In this document: in pieces, positions 1 to 5,568 of the stretch | How positions within the stretch are numbered: position 1 is the first letter of the stretch | How the letters are laid out: every line of letters begins with the position of its first letter | DNA from: JAYZAP01 sp964645285 | Lineage (GTDB): Bacteria; Pseudomonadota; Alphaproteobacteria; JAAXGF01 | DNA: 10,022 nt | Assembly (NCBI GenBank): GCA_964645285.1 | Contig: CAZYDR010000125.1 | Span: 1 to 10,022, forward strand | Direction of reading: 5' to 3' | Notes under the pieces: model-generated | What the model was told of the DNA's origin: nothing | What the model saw: only the letters and a program-made list of their open reading frames with translations | Databases searched by the model: none | Translations under genes and position numbers: made by a program

Positions 1-1
1 C

Positions 2-49
2 GACCTGGAAGCCCGCAAGACCACAGGCTCCACGGTGCTGCTGCCGTAA
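2..49 (+). CDS. NADPH:quinone oxidoreductase, C-terminal end only (partial)
   Basis: The first reading frame ends DLEARKTTGSTVLLP-stop. This matches the usual C-terminus of zinc-independent NADPH:quinone oxidoreductases (QOR, MDR superfamily), which finish with a conserved ARKTTGS-V-LxP signature. These cytosolic enzymes reduce quinones by transferring electrons from NADPH. Only 15 residues are visible because the rest lies left of the window, so the cofactor-binding part cannot be judged. A broken copy of the start of a similar gene begins 16 bases downstream, which suggests a tandem duplication. The family call rests on a short but distinctive tail. Confidence 0.7.
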   Translation, partial: DLEARKTTGSTVLLP

Positions 50-65
50 CCCGAGTAGACCCGCC

Positions 66-182
66 ATGACAAAGGTCGTCCGTATTCACGAGCACGGTAG
101 TCCCGAGGTTCTCCAGGCGGAAGACCTCAGCCTGGGCGATCCCGGGTAAATCCTCTACCGGCAGGCGGGAAAACGGCACGAA
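66..182 (+). pseudogene. Broken N-terminal fragment of a quinone oxidoreductase gene
   Basis: An ATG at 66 opens a frame reading MTKVVRIHEHGSPEVLQ followed by AEDLSLGDPG, the typical beginning of NADPH:quinone oxidoreductases. The frame stops at TAA (147-149) after 27 codons. Past the stop, the same frame continues ILYRQAG, which resembles the next family segment (GDPGPGQ-IL-RQ-AG), so a CAA-to-TAA change at this codon is a plausible cause. After about 180 the similarity disappears and the SD sequence of the next gene begins, so about 290 codons of an expected ~325 are missing. Because the C-terminus of a similar gene lies just upstream, this is probably the remains of a tandem duplication. 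The right boundary is approximate. Confidence 0.65.
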
Positions 183-216
183 TGCGCCTCTGATCTTGTG
201 AGGAAGGATTTCGACC

Positions 217-1188
217 ATGGATATGAGTTCGTTCAGCGTTGCGCTCGTCCCCTGGGGCAAGGAGCACGTCCTTCACGAGGACATCGTGGCGGCGGCCAAA
301 CACGCCGAAGACCTGGGTTTTCATTCGGTCGCAATCCCCATCATCGTACGAGCGCCGGATACCATGGCGATCTTCGATCAATTCGGGAACGAGCGCATCC
401 TCGACTCGTTCGTCCTCTTTCCCTTGGTGGCGCAGGCCACCAAGACCATTCGCATCGCGGTGCAGTCCATGGTGTTGCCCCTTCTCCCGCCCTATTTCTG
501 GGCGAAGTATTTCGCCAGCCTGGACGTCATCTCGGGCGGGCGCGTGGATGCGGGAATGGCGTTGGGCTTCTCTCAGCGACAGTTTGACGCCATGGACGTG
601 AGCGTCAAGAAACGGGGCCGAATGTCCGACGAGCAGGTCGAGGTGATCACTCGTTTGTGGACGGAAGAGCGCGTGACGCATCGCGGGGACTTTTACTCGC
701 TCAACGAAGTGACGATGGAGCCAAAACCGGTGCAGAAGCCTCACCCTCCTATCTGGTGGGGCGGTGGGCAAGCCTCCATTCCGAGGTCCGCGCGGTGGGC
801 CACCTACCTATTGGCTCCGATGCCGACGCCGGAGGAGGTCAGGACCGAATACGTCCCTCGTTTGAAAGAGGAGTGCGCGAAGTGGGGAACCGATACCAAG
901 GTTGCGAGTTGGATCTTCGGCAACATAGACGCCGACAAGAACTTCTCCGAGAGCGATGTTCGGGACTGGGTTCAGGACAACATGCGCTTTGAGGACCAGG
1001 ATCCCGATCCGATCGAGGCGACCATGGCCGGGTCCCCGCAGCAGTGCGCCGATAAGATCAACGCTCTCCATGAGGCCGGCGTGTTCCACTTCGTCTTCAC
1101 CTTTCAAAGGGAAGGGCTGGACACGATTTCCGAGGCCAGACGCCAGCAAGACCTCTTTGTGGAGAAAGTCGTGCCGTTGCTCGGGTGA
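217..1188 (+). CDS. LLM-class (luciferase-like) flavin-dependent oxidoreductase
   Basis: This is a complete 323-residue protein of the bacterial luciferase-like monooxygenase family, which are cytosolic TIM-barrel enzymes that use reduced FMN or coenzyme F420. Family hallmarks visible are the SLDVISGGRVDAGMALGF block (residues 101-118), the EPKPVQKPHPPIWWGGG block (168-184) and the late AGSPQQCADKI helix (271-281) typical of F420-type members. Length is normal and no domain seems missing. The start at 217 is favoured because AGGAAGGA (201-208) sits 8 bases upstream; a second ATG at 223 is less well placed. There is no signal peptide. The substrate cannot be told from sequence, and FMN versus F420 use is undecided. 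Codon choice looks less GC-rich than in the large genes on the right (impression by eye). Flanked by a broken qor copy and an IS30 remnant, it sits in eroded accessory DNA. Confidence 0.9.
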   Translation: MDMSSFSVALVPWGKEHVLHEDIVAAAKHAEDLGFHSVAIPIIVRAPDTMAIFDQFGNERILDSFVLFPLVAQATKTIRIAVQSMVLPLLPPYFWAKYFASLDVISGGRVDAGMALGFSQRQFDAMDVSVKKRGRMSDEQVEVITRLWTEERVTHRGDFYSLNEVTMEPKPVQKPHPPIWWGGGQASIPRSARWATYLLAPMPTPEEVRTEYVPRLKEECAKWGTDTKVASWIFGNIDADKNFSESDVRDWVQDNMRFEDQDPDPIEATMAGSPQQCADKINALHEAGVFHFVFTFQREGLDTISEARRQQDLFVEKVVPLLG

Positions 1189-1209
1189 CTACCTCGTACA
1201 GCCGGTTCA

Positions 1210-1572
1210 CGGCTGCCCAAAACCGGGACCGTGGTATCGGCGCTCATCAGGCAGGCTAGGACGCTGCCGACCGAACTCTACAAGTCTCTGACGTAGGACC
1301 GCGGCAAGGAACTCGCGGATCATCAAAGGTTCAGCCTGGCGACCGACATTGACGTTTACTTCTGCGATCCACAAAGCCCGTGGCAACGGGGCTCCAACGA
1401 GAACACCAATGGCCTGCTCAGACAGTACTTCCCCAAAGGCACCGACCTGTCGGTATACTCGCAGGCGCATCTGAACAAGGTGGTGCGTCAGCTAAACGAA
1501 CGGCCGCGCAAGACATTGGAGTTTGAAACGCCGGCAGAGAGATTCAACGCTTGTGTTGCATCGACCGGTTGA
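1210..1572 (+). pseudogene. IS30-family transposase, C-terminal remnant with in-frame stop
   Basis: The frame reads TGTVVSALIRQARTLPTELY, KSLT, a TAG stop (1294-1296), then DRGKELADHQRFSLATDIDV, YFCDPQSPWQRGSNENTNG and so on, ending ERFNACVASTG-stop at 1572. This is the catalytic and C-terminal part of an IS30-family DDE transposase. The D of DRGKE and the E of SNENTNG are separated by 33 residues, the D(33)E spacing of the family. Relatives read TWDRGKE here, so TGG has become TAG. The DNA-binding N-terminus and the first catalytic Asp are absent, leaving roughly the last third of a protein usually 320-380 residues long. No terminal inverted repeats could be paired. It cannot encode an active transposase. 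The left boundary is uncertain because similarity fades between 1189 and 1215. Confidence 0.88.
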
Positions 1573-2070
1573 GGCGGCACCCCAATAGCGGACATTGGAA
1601 ACAATGGGGGCTAGTCACCCGACGATACCGAGGCCAGCCAATCTCAACCGCCTCGCCAGTGCTGCCAATGGGGTGCTGCTGATCTGAATACACGCCCAGC
1701 GCCACAATCATTACCCCCTCTTTTTTTCGACGGGGGGCGTTGCCGCCCAAACATTTCTATCGAAATGGTCAAGGGACGTACCGCCGTCCCTTGACAATCT
1801 CTCACGGCCAACGTGCCGTTGGATCGGCGGCCCCAAGAAGAAAGACTGTTTTGCAGAACCAGACACGAATGTGTCCGGTTGGTTTCCACTGTTTCGGAGC
1901 CGCCACCGCCTCAAGTAGCCACTCGCTATGCTCGCTGGGCCACTTGACCCGGATGTCATTGAGCATCACTGGCAGCGTTGGAGAGGCCGGTGATAGCGGA
2001 AGTGGTAATCGGAAAGCACCAAGTTTGGCAGTACAATTACCTACGTTTCCGTGTGCATAGAGTGGGTACG
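1573..2070. other. Intergenic stretch without a supportable gene
   Basis: About 500 bases lie between the IS30 remnant and the terminator-like stem-loop of the tRNA fragment. Base composition is mixed, with a T-run followed by a G-run at 1720-1738. Open frames here are short, lack Shine-Dalgarno sequences and resemble nothing I recognise. One minus-strand frame of 54 codons (1966 down to 1802) has a somewhat protein-like stretch around WPSEHSEWLLEAV, but it has no family match I know. The clearest structure is the hairpin at 1768-1795. The stretch is probably decayed accessory DNA. Confidence 0.6.
1768..1795. repeat. Perfect 11-bp inverted repeat (hairpin)
   Basis: GTCAAGGGACG (1768-1778) and CGTCCCTTGAC (1785-1795) are exact reverse complements around a 6-base loop, TACCGC. 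No T-run follows on the plus strand. On the minus strand the bases after the stem are ATTTCGATAG, which is not a strong terminator tail. It could be a dispersed palindromic repeat unit, a protein-binding site or a relic of a mobile-element end. No nearby gene depends on it in an obvious way. Confidence 0.75.
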
Positions 2071-2103
2071 AAAGAAAATGGGCTAGCCAATAATAGGCTA
2101 ACC
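2071..2103 (-). terminator. Terminator-like stem-loop downstream of the tRNA fragment
   Basis: Read on the minus strand, GGTTAGCC (2103-2096), loop TATTATT and GGCTAGCC (2088-2081) form an 8-bp stem with one G-U pair, followed by CATTTTCTTT (2080-2071). The stem begins 12 bases after the CCA end of the tRNA-like fragment, the normal place for a tRNA gene terminator. The T-tract is interrupted, so it would be of moderate strength. Its presence suggests that the DNA to the left is the original downstream flank of a tRNA gene. Confidence 0.5.
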
Positions 2104-2115
2104 TCTTGAAAAGAC

Positions 2116-2166
2116 TGGTGGGCGCGGCTGGGATTGAACCAGCGACCCCCGCCGCCAGAAGGCGAT
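2116..2166 (-). tRNA. tRNA 3'-half remnant (T-arm, acceptor 3' strand, CCA)
   Basis: The minus strand carries a standard tRNA 3' end: T-stem GCTGG (2143-2139), T-loop TTCAATC (2138-2132), closing stem CCAGC (2131-2127), acceptor strand CGCGCCC (2126-2120) and ACCA (2119-2116). The five bases before the T-stem (GGGTC) fit a variable loop. The preceding bases can fold as a 5-bp hairpin, TCGCC-TTCTGGC-GGCGG, with a 7-base loop, but this may be chance. No D-arm is seen. The required acceptor 5' strand GGGCGCG is absent; the nearest candidate, TGGCGCG at 2229-2223, pairs 6 of 7 but would give a 114-base molecule. The acceptor lacks U70, arguing against tRNA-Ala. I read it as a 3' fragment such as a site-specific recombination scar, not a working tRNA, and cannot assign the amino acid. 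Confidence 0.5.
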
Positions 2167-2229
2167 GCCAAACCTTGAACTGCCGCAGCCAACTCATCGT
2201 CCGAACGCCGTTCGTGGACAATCGCGCCA

Positions 2230-2511
2230 CGCCTTGACGAGGCGTTCGAAAGACGCTGCCTGTGGCGTGTTTTCCATCGACATGGTTAAAATCACAATTA
2301 CGCCCTCACCCGGAGAGTGTCATTTGGCGTGCAGCTGAAAATCTCGATAAGCACTAGAAACCACGTATGATTTTTCGCCAGCAAGGAGCACCGGAGAAAA
2401 ATTCTAACATTATCGCGTTAACCGTTTATTAACAAACTCGTTAACAATACGCCCGCCGGACCGACGACGTTCGTCGCCCTCGACCACTGTCGCCCTAGTG
2501 GACAGAATTAG
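2230..2511. other. Intergenic stretch with AT-rich patch and small hairpins
   Basis: No gene is supportable here. A 27-codon minus-strand frame (2277 down to 2194) lacks a ribosome binding site. The part at 2400-2450 is clearly richer in A and T than its surroundings and holds three TTAA-containing motifs. Beyond the DjlA stop, two short stem-loops occur: CGACGA-CGT-TCGTCG (2462-2476) and CCACT/AGTGG (2484-2501). Neither is followed by a T-run in the direction of djlA transcription, so I do not call a terminator. Confidence 0.55.
2418..2433. promoter_or_regulatory. Candidate CtrA-type binding site, TTAA-N7-TTAAC
   Basis: TTAA (2418-2421), seven bases (CCGTTTA) and TTAAC (2429-2433) match exactly the consensus of the alphaproteobacterial cell-cycle regulator CtrA. 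A third TTAAC follows at 2441-2445, one base off the ideal spacing from the second. The patch is AT-rich within GC-rich DNA. The match is visible in sequence, but binding is inferred. It lies downstream of djlA and not in front of a recognisable gene, which weakens the functional case. Confidence 0.4.
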
Positions 2512-3234
2512 CTACTTCATGCCCCGTTCCCGGCGGATTTGCCCATAGGCATCGTTGATCGCCGCGAGCTTGTCATTAGCCACATCGATGAATTCCTGGG
2601 GCAAGCCTTGGGCCATCAGCAGATCAGGGTGATGTTCACGCGCCAGGTTCCGGTAGGTCTTCTTGATGTCGTCGTCGCTGGCGTCCCGAGTCACCCCGAG
2701 AACCTCATAAGGGCTATCACCGCGTTGCTCGGCCTGGCTCGCGTAAATTCGTTCGAACGTGGCCGCTTCAAACCCGAAAATATGAGCCACGTTGCGCAGG
2801 AACTCGAGTTCGGCGGGATGGACCACCCCGTCGGCCTTGGCAATAAGGAACAAGCCGTCGAGCAATTCCTCCAGCACCCAGGGACTATCGGCGAACAAGC
2901 CCGCCACCTGACGGGCATAGGGCTGGTAGCCGGCAACATCTTGCTTGGCCTGGTCAAACAGTCGGCCGACATTGGCGGCCTCGTGGGGCGGAACGTGAAA
3001 AATGCGCTTGAACGTATCGATTTCATCGCGCGTAACCACACCATCGGCCTTGGCCATCTTGGCCGCCAGCACGATGACCGCCACGGAAAACGCCATCTGA
3101 CGTTGATCGTTGGTCACCGGACCGGCCCGCATTTTGTCGACCGCGTGACCGGCTACCGTACCCAGTATGGCGCCGAGCGGGCCACCCAGGGCCAAGCCGG
3201 CCGCCCCGCCGATGATCTTTCCCCAAATGCTCAT
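2512..3234 (-). CDS. DjlA-type co-chaperone: TerB-like domain plus C-terminal J domain
   Basis: This 240-residue protein begins with a glycine-rich hydrophobic segment (residues 5-31, GxxxG-like spacing) that may insert in or lie against the membrane. A TerB/DjlA-like helical domain follows (about 44-165) with two similar acidic helix motifs, MAKADGVVTRDEID (60-73) and IAKADGVVHPAELE (131-144). A C-terminal J domain (about 173-236) carries the HPD tripeptide at 202-204, the residues that stimulate DnaK ATPase. The order matches E. coli DjlA, an inner-membrane co-chaperone working with DnaK. An upstream ATG would add 12 residues, but the start at 3234 is preferred because MSIWGKIIGGAAG is the typical family beginning; SD support is weak for both. 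It is divergently oriented to the EF-G-like gene with a 218-base gap. The client is unknown. Confidence 0.87.
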   Translation of the reverse strand: MSIWGKIIGGAAGLALGGPLGAILGTVAGHAVDKMRAGPVTNDQRQMAFSVAVIVLAAKMAKADGVVTRDEIDTFKRIFHVPPHEAANVGRLFDQAKQDVAGYQPYARQVAGLFADSPWVLEELLDGLFLIAKADGVVHPAELEFLRNVAHIFGFEAATFERIYASQAEQRGDSPYEVLGVTRDASDDDIKKTYRNLAREHHPDLLMAQGLPQEFIDVANDKLAAINDAYGQIRRERGMK

Positions 3235-3292
3235 GCCGGGTTGTCCCAGTGTGATGGACCAGAAACACACAATAGCGTCAGAAAACCCGCAC

Positions 3293-3305
3293 CGCGAGAC
3301 TCGCG
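3293..3305. repeat. Short palindrome in the divergent intergenic region
   Basis: CGCGAG-A-CTCGCG is a perfect inverted repeat around one base, followed by TTTT on the plus strand. Flanking CCCGCAC (3286-3292) and GTGTGGG (3310-3316) can extend the pairing with one G-U pair and a four-base bulge. Lying between two divergent genes, it is more likely an operator or chance structure than a terminator. Confidence 0.35.
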
Positions 3306-3407
3306 TTTTGTGTGGGCTTGGGTAACTATAAGAGCTTCGTCGCCATGGTCAGGTAGCAGGCCATTGGCACAGGGGGCAAACTCCGGAACATTGGTACCGG
3401 ATGAGGT

Positions 3408-3438
3408 TTGACAGGGGGCCTACGGGCCCTGCTAGGAT
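3408..3438 (+). promoter_or_regulatory. Candidate sigma-70 promoter of the EF-G-like gene
   Basis: A perfect TTGACA (3408-3413) is followed after 19 bases by TAGGAT (3433-3438), a 4-of-6 match to TATAAT. The spacer is longer than the usual 17, and CTAGGA one base earlier is an alternative. It contains an inverted repeat, GGGCC (3416-3420) and GGCCC (3425-3429), that could be an operator. Transcription would start near 3445, inside or just before the SD sequence, leaving a leader of under 10 bases. Confidence 0.45.
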
Positions 3439-3452
3439 GTTTGGGAGGACAC

Positions 3453-5468
3453 ATGAGTGACAAGCGCACCGTAGCCATCGTCGGCGCATCGCTAAGCGGC
3501 AAGACGACACTTCTCGAAGGTTTGTTATCGGTCGCCGGCGCGATCGGCCGCAAAGGCAACGTCAAGGACGGCAACACCGTCGGCGATGCTTCAGCGGAAG
3601 CCCGCGAACGCCAGATCAGTACCGAAGTATCAGCCGCCACGGCGGACTATGAAGGCGTCACCTTCACATTCATCGACTGTCCCGGCTCGATCGAGTTCGC
3701 CGCCGAGGCGCGTTACGCCCTGATGGGCGCCGATGCCGCCATCGTGGTCTGTGAGCCGGCAGCCGAGCGCGCCACCATGCTGGCGCCGATTTTCCGGTTT
3801 CTCGATGAGAATGACATTCCCCATGTGCTGTTCATCAACAAGATGGATCGCGCGGCCGGCTTGATCCGCGATTTCCTGCCCGCGGTGAGTGTCGTCTCGG
3901 CCCATTCCCTGGTGCTGCAACAAGTGCCGATCCGCGACGACGACACGGTTATCGGCTACGTCGATCTGGTCACCGAGAAGGCCTACACCTATAAGGACGG
4001 CGCCGCCTCCGAGGCCGTCGATCTTCCCGATTCGGTCAAGGAGCGAGAGGAATCGGCGCGCACCGAGATGCTCGAATCCATGGCCGACTTCGACGATACG
4101 CTGCTGGAGCAACTGCTTGAGGATGACATCCCGTCCATCGAGGAGGTGCGCAGCTATGTCGGCCGCGAAGTTGCCGCCAATCAGGTGGTGCCCGTGTTCC
4201 TCGGCGCCGCCGAGACCGAGCATGGCGTGCGCCGGCTGCTCAGCCTGCTTGTCGGTCTGGTGCCGGGCGCCGCCGAGACCGCCACCCGGCGCGGCATCGG
4301 TGGCGATGGCGAGCCCGTGGCCCAGGTGCTCAAAACCTTCATGACGCCCCACGGCGGTAAGCTATCCCTGGTCCGGGTGTGGCGCGGCACCATCGCCGAC
4401 GGCACCACCTTGAACGGCGCCAGGGTCGCCGGCCTCTACTCCATGATGGGCGCCCAGCAGAACAAGATCGACAAAGCCGAGGCCGGCGCCGTGGTTTCGC
4501 TCGGACGGCTCGAGGACATTGCCACCGGCGATATCCTGACCACCAACGGCGCCGTGACCGACCTGGCGACGGCGGACCCTCTTCCCGCGGTCTACTCCCT
4601 GGCTATCGAAGCTGAAAACCGCGACGACGAGGTTAAGCTGTCGACGGCCATCGCCAAGGTTCTGGAAGAGGACCCGTCGTTGTCTATCCAGCAAAACCCG
4701 GACACCCATGAGTTCGTCTTGTGGGGTCAGGGCGAAATCCACCTGCTGGTGGTCATGGCCCGGCTCAAGAACAAGCACAATCTGGCGATCACCACCCAGC
4801 CGCCCCGGGTGGCCTACAAGGAGGCGATCCGCAAGAGCGTCTCCCAACACGGCCGATTCAAACGCCAGACCGGCGGCCACGGCATGTTCGGCGATGTCCA
4901 TCTCGACATCAAACCATTGCCCCGTGGCAGCGGTTTCACGTTCGACAGCAAGGTGGTCGGCGGCAACGTGCCCAAGCAGTACATTCCGGCGGTGGAGTCC
5001 GGCGTCCGCGAATTCCTCGTCAAGGGACCCATGGGTTTCCCCCTGGTCGACGTTTCGGTGACCCTGACCGATGGCTCTTACCACAACGTCGACTCCAACG
5101 AGCAGTCGTTCAAGCTGGCCGCCCGGGTGGCCATGGTCGAGGCCATACCCAAGTGCAACCCGGTGCTGCTCGAGCCGATCTCTATGGTCCTTATCTCGGT
5201 GCCCAACGACGCCACCTCGAAGGTCCACGCGGTGATCAGCGGCCGGCGCGGCCAGATCCTCGGCTTCCAGGCCAAGGAAGGTTGGGAAGGCTGGGACGAG
5301 GTCGAGGCCTATATGCCCGAGTCCGAACTCCACAACCTGATCATCGAGTTGCGCTCCCTCACTCTGGGCGTCGGTTGGTACACCTACGAGTACGACCACC
5401 TCAGCGAACTCACCGGCCGCGGCGCCGACGAGGTCAAAGCCAAATACGGCGCCGAGGCGGAGGAGTAG
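3453..5468 (+). CDS. EF-G-like translational GTPase paralogue (EF-G2 type)
   Basis: This 671-residue protein has the full EF-G layout. The GTPase domain shows P-loop GASLSGKT (11-18), DCPGS (75-79) and NKMD (129-132). Domain II covers about 288-370. Domain III contains KLSTAIAKVLEEDPSL (395-410) and GQGEIHL (425-431). Domain IV contains GRFKRQTGGHGMFGDV (467-482) and DGSYHNVDSNEQ (540-551), and domain V contains GRRGQILGF (597-605). It departs from canonical EF-G at key sites: DTPGH is DCPGS, so the histidine needed for ribosome-stimulated hydrolysis is replaced by Ser, and the switch I RGITI motif reads RERQIST. Such changes mark the EF-G-like paralogues; Mycobacterium smegmatis EF-G2 is known to bind GTP without ribosome-dependent hydrolysis. 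The ATG at 3453 follows GGAGG (3444-3448); an in-frame TTG at 3408 coincides with the promoter and is rejected. A specialised non-housekeeping role is inferred. Confidence 0.9.
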   Translation: MSDKRTVAIVGASLSGKTTLLEGLLSVAGAIGRKGNVKDGNTVGDASAEARERQISTEVSAATADYEGVTFTFIDCPGSIEFAAEARYALMGADAAIVVCEPAAERATMLAPIFRFLDENDIPHVLFINKMDRAAGLIRDFLPAVSVVSAHSLVLQQVPIRDDDTVIGYVDLVTEKAYTYKDGAASEAVDLPDSVKEREESARTEMLESMADFDDTLLEQLLEDDIPSIEEVRSYVGREVAANQVVPVFLGAAETEHGVRRLLSLLVGLVPGAAETATRRGIGGDGEPVAQVLKTFMTPHGGKLSLVRVWRGTIADGTTLNGARVAGLYSMMGAQQNKIDKAEAGAVVSLGRLEDIATGDILTTNGAVTDLATADPLPAVYSLAIEAENRDDEVKLSTAIAKVLEEDPSLSIQQNPDTHEFVLWGQGEIHLLVVMARLKNKHNLAITTQPPRVAYKEAIRKSVSQHGRFKRQTGGHGMFGDVHLDIKPLPRGSGFTFDSKVVGGNVPKQYIPAVESGVREFLVKGPMGFPLVDVSVTLTDGSYHNVDSNEQSFKLAARVAMVEAIPKCNPVLLEPISMVLISVPNDATSKVHAVISGRRGQILGFQAKEGWEGWDEVEAYMPESELHNLIIELRSLTLGVGWYTYEYDHLSELTGRGADEVKAKYGAEAEE

Positions 5469-5568
5469 CGCTACTCGAATTCGCGACCGAGGCTATCGAG
5501 GTACGTTGACGCAGCGGCCAGGGGGCGTTAACTCCCAGGGCACGATCCCGGGGTTGAGGCAATAACAA

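Noticed and set aside
1576..1610. Possible IS30 terminal inverted repeat around the motif AGCGGACATTGG
   Set aside because: Only a 5-bp CATTG/CAATG pairing is visible. There is no matching left end, so an element boundary cannot be claimed.
1802..2230. 142-codon minus-strand open frame crossing the tRNA fragment
   Set aside because: It translates straight through the tRNA T-arm and terminator hairpin, has no ribosome binding site and no recognisable family. The frame is open by chance.
2194..2277. 27-codon minus-strand small ORF just upstream of the tRNA fragment
   Set aside because: It has no Shine-Dalgarno sequence, no known homologue by eye and is very short.
2071..2280. Circularly permuted alphaproteobacterial tmRNA (ssrA)
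   Set aside because: The acceptor strand lacks the U of the G3-U70 pair. No GGGCGCG-type 5' piece follows within a normal intervening distance, and no tag reading frame of the ANDN type was found.
2539..3411. 290-codon plus-strand open frame opposite djlA
   Set aside because: It is the antisense shadow of the J-domain gene, whose protein has clear conserved motifs; the plus-strand translation has none.
4362..5399. 345-codon minus-strand open frame within the EF-G-like gene
   Set aside because: It is an antisense frame produced by high-GC codon bias and lies fully inside a well-supported gene.
5506..5534. Separate promoter for the ABC exporter (TTGACG with TAACTC 17 bases on)
   Set aside because: The -10 box matches only two of six consensus bases, too weak to list as a feature.
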